The notes under the pieces: generated by a model
The model's input: only the letters and a program-made list of their open reading frames with translations
What the model was told of the DNA's origin: nothing
Database searches by the model: none
Shown: positions 59,114 to 64,000 of the stretch, one piece after another
Position numbering within the stretch: the stretch's first letter is position 1
Layout: every line of letters begins with the position of its first letter
Translations under genes and position numbers: made by a program
Source of the DNA: Aliihoeflea aestuarii
GTDB lineage: Bacteria; Pseudomonadota; Alphaproteobacteria; Rhizobiales; Rhizobiaceae
Length of the DNA stretch: 64,000 bases
Assembly: GCF_024105665.1 (NCBI RefSeq)
Contig: NZ_JAAAMK010000004.1
Span: 1 to 64,000, forward strand
Direction: 5' to 3'

Positions 59114-60674
59114 CGGAAGCGAGATCGTCTTCGGTGATCCATCCAGCTTTCAGGCGCGCCGCGACGACCATCTGCTCGGCATCGGCACGGCTGACGCCGA
59201 AGGGCGAGAGAACGCCCTCGAACAGTTTCGTCTCGCCATCCTTGCGTTCTTTCCAGCCGGTCAGATCGTCGACGGCATAGCCGGCGAAGTCCTCGATATT
59301 CTTCACGCCGTCCTCGCCGACCGCGACGAGCATGGCCGTCGTCATGCCGGGAAGCTCGCGCAATTCGTCTTCGACGCCCAGTTCGCGGCGCTTGGTATCG
59401 TGCTCGGTCTCGATCCGCTCGAGATGCTCTCGGGCACGCTCCTGAATCTCGGACGCGGTGTCCTCGTCGAAACCGTCGATCGAAGCAATCTCTTCCGCCT
59501 CGACATAGGCGACTTCCTCGACCGAGGTGAAACCTTCGGACGCCAGCACCTGGCCGACCATCTCGTCGACGTTGAGCGCGTCCATGAACAGGTTCGAGCG
59601 CTCCACGAACTCCTTCTGGCGGCGCTGCGATTCCTCTTCCTCGGTCAGGATGTCGATGTCCCAGCCGGTGAGCTGCGAGGCGAGACGGACATTCTGGCCG
59701 CGACGGCCGATGGCCAGCGAGAGCTGGTCGTCCGGCACCACGACTTCGATGCGCTCGGCATCCTCGTCCAGCACTACCTTGGCGACTTCGGCCGGCTGCA
59801 GCGCGTTGACGATGAAGGCCGCCGCGTCCTGACTCCACGGGATGATGTCGATCTTCTCGCCCTGAAGCTCGCCGACGACGGCCTGAACTCTGGAGCCGCG
59901 CATGCCGACGCAGGCGCCGACCGGGTCGATGGACGAATCGCGGCTGATGACCGCGATCTTGGCGCGCGAGCCGGGGTCGCGGGCAACCGACTTGATCTCG
60001 ATGATGCCGTCGTAGATTTCCGGCACTTCCATGGTGAAGAGCTTCGCCATGAACTGCGGATGGGTACGCGACAGGAAGATCTGCGGTCCGCGCTGCTCGC
60101 GGCGCACGTCGTAGACGTAAGCGCGGACACGGTCGCCATATTTGTAGTTCTCGCGCGGGATCAGTTCATCGCGGCGGATGATGGCTTCGCCGCGACCCAG
60201 ATCGACGATCACGTTGCCGTATTCCACGCGCTTGACCGAACCGTTGACGATCTCGCCGACGCGATCCTTGTATTCGTCATACTGGCGGTCGCGCTCAGCC
60301 TCGCGCACCTTCTGCACGATGACCTGCTTGGCCGACTGCGCGGCGATGCGGCCGAAATCCATCGGCGGGAGCTGCTCGGCGATGAAGTCGCCGACCTGCG
60401 CATCGGGATTGCGGTGGCGCGCGTCCTCGAGTGCGATCTCACGCGCGTATTCCTCGGGCTGCTCGACGACTTCGAGAAGGCGCTGCAGCTTCATCTCGCC
60501 CGTGGTGGGATTGATGTCGGCGCGGATATTGGTCTCTTGACCGTATCGCGAGCGCGCGGCCTTCTGAATCGCGTCGGCCATGGCCGCAATCACGATTTCC
60601 TTGTCGATCGACTTCTCGCGGGCGACCGCATCGGCGATCTGGATAAGTTCGAGCCTGTTTGCACTAACTGCCAT
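59070..60674 (-). CDS. nusA: Transcription termination/antitermination factor NusA
   Basis: 534 residues. N-terminal RNAP-binding domain ([20 protein letters not shown]), S1 ([20 protein letters not shown]), two KH domains ([40 protein letters not shown]) and two C-terminal helix-hairpin-helix repeats, then an acidic end. AAGGAG sits six bases before the second of two adjacent ATGs, chosen here as 60674; the first is 60677. Operon rimP-nusA-ylxR-infB. Confidence 0.96.
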   Translation of the reverse strand: MAVSANRLELIQIADAVAREKSIDKEIVIAAMADAIQKAARSRYGQETNIRADINPTTGEMKLQRLLEVVEQPEEYAREIALEDARHRNPDAQVGDFIAEQLPPMDFGRIAAQSAKQVIVQKVREAERDRQYDEYKDRVGEIVNGSVKRVEYGNVIVDLGRGEAIIRRDELIPRENYKYGDRVRAYVYDVRREQRGPQIFLSRTHPQFMAKLFTMEVPEIYDGIIEIKSVARDPGSRAKIAVISRDSSIDPVGACVGMRGSRVQAVVGELQGEKIDIIPWSQDAAAFIVNALQPAEVAKVVLDEDAERIEVVVPDDQLSLAIGRRGQNVRLASQLTGWDIDILTEEEESQRRQKEFVERSNLFMDALNVDEMVGQVLASEGFTSVEEVAYVEAEEIASIDGFDEDTASEIQERAREHLERIETEHDTKRRELGVEDELRELPGMTTAMLVAVGEDGVKNIEDFAGYAVDDLTGWKERKDGETKLFEGVLSPFGVSRADAEQMVVAARLKAGWITEDDLASDEEEAVLEDDAQGA

Positions 60675-60724
60675 CATGGTCTCCTTGGGCAATTCTCCCG
60701 GGACCGTCGCCCAGGGTGCGAAAA

Positions 60725-61378
60725 TCAATTGTCGTTATCGTTGTCGGCGTCGGGGCCGTCGCCCTCGAATTCGGTTTCGCCGTCGTCCAGATCGTCGGCA
60801 AGCGCGCGCGCCTTCTTGGCGGCCTTGTCGCGCTTGAGCGTGTCGCGGATCAGATCGTCCGTCAAAATCAGCCTGGCATCGGCCAGGGCATCGTAGGCAA
60901 TGCGCGCGACCGGCTCGTCGCCATAGCTGAGCTGATCGCTTTCGACCGTGATCCCGGCATCGTCCGCTTCGACGATCTTTCCCTTGAACCGTTTGCGACC
61001 GGCGACCAGCACGCCCGTCTCGATCTTGGCAAGATGCCCCTTGGCCTGGATGAAATCGGCCTTTCGCACCATCGGCCGGTCGATGCCCGGCGACGACACT
61101 TCGAGGTGATACGCCTTTTCGATCGGGTCCTCGACGTCGAGAGCCGGCGAAACCGCGCGGCTCACCTCCTCGCAATCCTCGACCGTCATCGTCCCGTCGA
61201 AGCGCTCCGCCATGATCTGCAAGGTCAGGCCGTTCTGGCCCGACAGCCGCACACGCACGAGCCGGTAGCCCATCGAGCGCATGACCGGCTCGATGATCTG
61301 CGCGATGCGCGCGTCGATGCCCGTCTCGCGGATGATGCGGTCGTCGCCCGAAGGCGTCTCAATCGTCGTGTCGCTCAA
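60725..61378 (-). CDS. rimP: Ribosome maturation factor RimP
   Basis: 217 residues from a TTG at 61378 with GGAAGG five bases upstream; a longer frame reaches 61516 but would cross a terminator hairpin. [40 protein letters not shown] and [20 protein letters not shown] are RimP motifs. Acidic C-terminus ([11 protein letters not shown]). Needed for 30S maturation. First gene of the cluster; the leader terminator suggests attenuation control. Confidence 0.94.
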   Translation of the reverse strand: MSDTTIETPSGDDRIIRETGIDARIAQIIEPVMRSMGYRLVRVRLSGQNGLTLQIMAERFDGTMTVEDCEEVSRAVSPALDVEDPIEKAYHLEVSSPGIDRPMVRKADFIQAKGHLAKIETGVLVAGRKRFKGKIVEADDAGITVESDQLSYGDEPVARIAYDALADARLILTDDLIRDTLKRDKAAKKARALADDLDDGETEFEGDGPDADNDNDN

Positions 61379-61413
61379 AGCGGCCTTCCCGGTTCGCTGT
61401 CGCGGCCGGTAAC

Positions 61414-61446
61414 AAAAAAGAGCGGGACCGGGTGGACCCACTCTTG
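61414..61446 (-). promoter_or_regulatory. Terminator hairpin in the rimP-nusA-infB leader (probable attenuator)
   Basis: On the minus strand AAGAGTGGGTCC pairs with GGTCCCGCTCTT (one G-U, one mismatch) and is followed by six U, only 36 bases before the rimP start and its ribosome site. There is no minus-strand gene in the 485 bases upstream to trmB. It therefore reads as a conditional terminator controlling the operon, like a rimP leader RNA. Confidence 0.65.
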
Positions 61447-61623
61447 CCATACCGACCAAGAATTTGAGGCCGATATACGCGAACGGGGAGACGGGATCAA
61501 GTGCCGCCGTCATCACGTCTCAACCATGCGGTGAACGCATGGCTGCATTGTCGAGATCGGCCTACCGCATTTCGTGCTGCAACATTATGTTTGCTGCAAC
61601 GCACAAGGAAAGGAGATCAAGCA

Positions 61624-61788
61624 ATGAAAAAGCACGGTTTCAGACACGGCTTCAACGAATTCTTCTCGGTCATCGGAAGCGCGATTGCGGTTTCCTCGGC
61701 CACCCGCAGCCGTCAAGCTCCTCGCGATGCGGACCTGGAGCGCCTGGGCATCGACCCCAACCAGTACCGTTCGATCCGCCAGTGGTAG
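61624..61788 (+). CDS. Small uncharacterised protein (54 residues)
   Basis: MKKHGFRHGFNEFFSVIGSA begins the product, which is basic and short, ending LGIDPNQYRSIRQW. A very strong ribosome site (GGAAAGGAG) precedes the ATG and a clear terminator follows the stop, so it looks like a real, well-expressed gene. The end vaguely recalls small DUF1127-type proteins (Leu-Gly-Ile near the C-terminus), but the match is weak. No helix long enough to be a clear membrane span. Function unknown. Lies divergent from rimP and convergent with trmB. Confidence 0.75.
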   Translation: MKKHGFRHGFNEFFSVIGSAIAVSSATRSRQAPRDADLERLGIDPNQYRSIRQW

Positions 61789-61824
61789 ATCGCACCATTC
61801 GGTGCCGACAGACACATGAGAACG

Positions 61825-61850
61825 AGCCCCGTCACAAGCGGGGCTTTTGT
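61825..61850 (+). terminator. Rho-independent terminator after the small gene (bidirectional with trmB)
   Basis: AGCCCCG / CGGGGCT stem with a seven-base loop, then TTTTGTTTT; 36 bases after the small gene's stop and 13 bases before the trmB stop. Confidence 0.85.
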
Positions 61851-61863
61851 TTTGGGCGATGCC

Positions 61864-62565
61864 CTATCTGCGGATAAAGGTCAGATAGGCGGGTACGCGT
61901 CCCTCGCGCATCGCCTTGGCCTCGTAGCGCGTGCCGGGCCAGCCCTCATAGGGCCTGCGCCAGTCGTCCGGCCCCTTCGCCTGCCAGTCGAACGCATCAT
62001 GCGCGCGGCAATGCAGAAGCGTCCAGTTGACGTAATGATCGATATCCGACGCAAAGCGAAAGCGCGCTCCGGGCTTCAGCACACGCGCAAACCGATCCAG
62101 ATTGACCGGGCTGACGAAGCGCCGTTTCCAATGTCGCCGTTTGGTCCACGGATCGGGGTAGAACAGGTCGATCCCCGCGAGCGAGGCGTCCGGCAGCCAG
62201 TCGAGCAGTTCCGTCGCATCGTCGTCGTGAAGGCGGACATTAGCGAGCGGCACCTTGTCGAAGCTGCCTATGAACTTCGCCATTCCGTTGACGAACGGCT
62301 CGACGCCGATGAAGCCGACGGCCGCAAAGCGCGCCGCCTCATGGTGAAAATGCTCGCCGCCGCCGAAGCCGATTTCCAGCCGGACATCGTCCACATCCGC
62401 GCCGAAAAGCGATCGCAGATCGGTCGGCGCGGGTGTTTCGAGATCGATCTTGAGCGTCGGCAGACGCGCTTTCATCCGCTCGATCTGCGCCGGGCTCAGC
62501 GTCTTGCCGTGCCGGCGACCGAAGAATGCCTCGGTCGCCCGCTCTCCCCATTCGTGCTTCGTCAT
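61864..62565 (-). CDS. trmB: tRNA (guanine-N7)-methyltransferase
   Basis: 233 residues. Methylates G46 of tRNA. SAM motif [15 protein letters not shown], substrate loop [20 protein letters not shown] and C-terminal [13 protein letters not shown] (T-x-Y-E) are the TrmB signatures. Starts two bases after metK, so the two are co-transcribed. The N-terminus ([18 protein letters not shown]) is typical of alphaproteobacteria. Confidence 0.95.
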   Translation of the reverse strand: MTKHEWGERATEAFFGRRHGKTLSPAQIERMKARLPTLKIDLETPAPTDLRSLFGADVDDVRLEIGFGGGEHFHHEAARFAAVGFIGVEPFVNGMAKFIGSFDKVPLANVRLHDDDATELLDWLPDASLAGIDLFYPDPWTKRRHWKRRFVSPVNLDRFARVLKPGARFRFASDIDHYVNWTLLHCRAHDAFDWQAKGPDDWRRPYEGWPGTRYEAKAMREGRVPAYLTFIRR

Positions 62566-62567
62566 GG

Positions 62568-63836
62568 TCAGGCGGCGACGGCCTCTTTCAGCGCCTTGAC
62601 GAGGTCGGTTTTCTCCCAGGAAAACGACCCGTCGCGGCCCGCTTTGCGGCCGAAATGACCGTAGGCAGCCGTGCGCGCATAGATCGGCTTGTTGAGGTCC
62701 AGATGGCGGCGGATGCCTGACGGCGACAGGTCCATGACGTCGCGCACCGCCTTTTCCACCGCGTCTTCCGTGACCTTTCCGGTACCGTGCAGGTCGACAT
62801 AGACCGACAGCGGCTGCGCGACGCCGATGGCGTAGGACAACTGGATCGTGCAGCGATCGGCAAGCTTTGCTGCCACGACGTTCTTCGCCAGATAGCGCGC
62901 CGCATAAGCCGCCGAACGGTCGACCTTCGTCGTGTCCTTGCCGGAGAACGCACCGCCACCGTGCGGGGCCGCGCCGCCATAGGTGTCGACGATGATCTTG
63001 CGGCCCGTAAGGCCCGCATCGCCATCAGGTCCGCCGATCACGAACTTGCCGGTCGGGTTGATGTACCAGTTGCAGTCGTCGGCGATGGACAGCCCGCCGG
63101 AGGACAGCGCCTCGCGGATGTAGGGCTCGACGACCGTGCGCACCTTCTTGTTGTCCCAGTTCGGGTCGATGTGCTGCGTCGAGAGCACGATCTGCGTCGC
63201 CTCGCTCGGCCTGCCGTCGACATAGCGCACGGTGACCTGGCTCTTGGCGTCCGGCCCGAGTTTGCCGGCATCTCCCTCGCCCTTGTGACGGGCGGCCGCG
63301 AGCAGTTCGAGAATCTTGTGGCTGTAATAAAGCGGCGCCGGCATCAGGTCCGGCGTTTCCGAACAGGCATAGCCGAACATGATGCCCTGGTCGCCCGCAC
63401 CTTCCTCGCCCTGCTTGTCGGAGGCGTTGTCGACACCTTGCGCGATATCGGCCGACTGGCCGTGCAACAGAACGTCGATCCGCGCCGTCTTCCAGTGAAA
63501 GCCGTCCTGCTCGTAGCCGATGGCGCGAATCGCGCGGCGTGCGGCCGAGCGGAACTTCGACGGATTGATGAGCGGATTGCCGTTGGGCTCTGACAAGACG
63601 TTGCCGTCCTTGTCCTTCTTGAGGAGCGAGTCGGGAACGCGCACCTCGCCGGCGATCACCACGCGATTGGTCGTCGTCAGGGTCTCGCAAGCGACGCGGA
63701 CATGCCACGGGTCCATGCCGGCCTTTTTCGCTTCCTTGTAGACGAGATCCACGATCTCGTCGGAGATGCGGTCGCAGACCTTGTCGGGATGGCCTTCGGA
63801 AACGGATTCGGATGTGAAGATGAAATTCTGGCGCAA
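62568..63836 (-). CDS. metK: S-adenosylmethionine synthetase
   Basis: 422 residues from a TTG at 63836 with AGGGGA nine bases upstream; the frame continues to 63935 without family similarity. [20 protein letters not shown] (ATP site), [33 protein letters not shown] (phosphate loop) are intact. Makes SAM from ATP and Met, the methyl donor used by TrmB and RsmC-type enzymes. An insertion around residues 92-120 ([12 protein letters not shown]) is common in this clade. Leads metK-trmB. Confidence 0.95.
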   Translation of the reverse strand: MRQNFIFTSESVSEGHPDKVCDRISDEIVDLVYKEAKKAGMDPWHVRVACETLTTTNRVVIAGEVRVPDSLLKKDKDGNVLSEPNGNPLINPSKFRSAARRAIRAIGYEQDGFHWKTARIDVLLHGQSADIAQGVDNASDKQGEEGAGDQGIMFGYACSETPDLMPAPLYYSHKILELLAAARHKGEGDAGKLGPDAKSQVTVRYVDGRPSEATQIVLSTQHIDPNWDNKKVRTVVEPYIREALSSGGLSIADDCNWYINPTGKFVIGGPDGDAGLTGRKIIVDTYGGAAPHGGGAFSGKDTTKVDRSAAYAARYLAKNVVAAKLADRCTIQLSYAIGVAQPLSVYVDLHGTGKVTEDAVEKAVRDVMDLSPSGIRRHLDLNKPIYARTAAYGHFGRKAGRDGSFSWEKTDLVKALKEAVAA

Positions 63837-63962
63837 GATCGGGTGTCCCCTCTGGAAATGCCTGGCCAGGAAGCGGCAGGCAACAGACGTGTAGCCAAGC
63901 CGGCAACCCCCGGTCAAGCTGCGCCGACCTGCCATGCCTAATGCAGGAGGATTCCTCTTCTA

Positions 63963-64000
63963 AAGCGCGTCGCGATCTTTCAGATTCGCTCCATGCGCTT
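63963..64000. repeat. Hairpin repeat at the right edge, upstream of metK
   Basis: AAGCGC (63963-63968) pairs with GCGCTT (63995-64000); inside it GCGATCT and AGATTCGC pair imperfectly around TTC. This AAGCGCGTCGCGATCTTTC type of hairpin recalls intergenic repeats of rhizobial genomes. It is cut by the window end, so its full extent is unknown. Confidence 0.5.

Noticed and set aside
58596-60896. A 766-codon plus-strand frame opposite nusA and ylxR
   Set aside because: Antisense shadow of a complete nusA; no domain and no ribosome site.

Overview
The window is GC-rich chromosomal DNA of an alphaproteobacterium of the order Hyphomicrobiales (Rhizobiales), most like the Mesorhizobium/Phyllobacteriaceae side. 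The evidence is gene order and gene content: mutM - enoyl-CoA hydratase - rpsT - dnaA - dnaN - recF - moeB; irr divergent from fabA-fabB-fabI; kdsB-pheA-nudC-HIT-ffs-dnaX-ybaB; a cpaA-F/tadBC pilus locus; YejABEF with two binding proteins; and short palindromic intergenic repeats of rhizobial type. Almost all of it is core genome. The only mobile DNA seen is the end of an IS110-type transposase at the left edge.

Layout. 1-106: transposase tail. 152-8835 (minus): an operon for an oligopeptide/microcin-C-type ABC importer (two YejA-like binding proteins, YejB, YejE, YejF) ending in a 2-hydroxyacid dehydrogenase. 8981-11721: a membrane-anchored cytochrome c with a long Ala/Pro/Glu tail, then kdsB and pheA. 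11921-13281 (minus): nudC and a HIT protein. 13396-17934: 4.5S SRP RNA, dnaX, ybaB, a SleB-type cell wall hydrolase, a GNAT gene (minus) and recR. 17957-22158: a lytic transglycosylase whose 5' end carries a palindromic repeat, a two-Kazal-domain lipoprotein, a luciferase-like monooxygenase and an AI-2E family permease. 22255-32677: Tad/Flp pilus locus, with cpaA-cpaB-cpaC-cpaD-cpaE-cpaF-tadB-tadC on minus, and a secretin-N-domain protein plus two TadE-like pseudopilins on plus. No Flp pilin gene is visible. 32751-36074: deoB, mutM, enoyl-CoA hydratase, rpsT. 36925-41791: dnaA, dnaN, recF, moeB. 41795-46861: a D-2-hydroxyacid dehydrogenase, an SH3 protein, irr, fabA, fabB, fabI. 46927-49443: an EAL protein with a degenerate GGDEF domain, and an RsmC-like methyltransferase. 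49521-61378 (minus): the transcription/translation supercluster rimP-nusA-ylxR-infB-rbfA-truB-(HWE sensor kinase)-rpsO-pnp. 61624-63836: a small conserved-looking protein on plus, then metK-trmB on minus.

The most interesting signals are non-coding or small. They are a palindromic repeat pair read in frame as the N-terminal extension of a secreted lytic transglycosylase; a transcription terminator in the rimP leader; a tRNA T-arm look-alike next to a strong hairpin between infB and rbfA; three back-to-back inverted repeats between dnaA and dnaN; a secreted double Kazal lipoprotein; a cytochrome c with a ~135-residue acidic low-complexity tail; and a lone HWE sensor kinase inside the truB-rpsO interval. 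I saw no CRISPR array, toxin-antitoxin pair, phage or defence island. No clearly undescribed multi-gene system was found.
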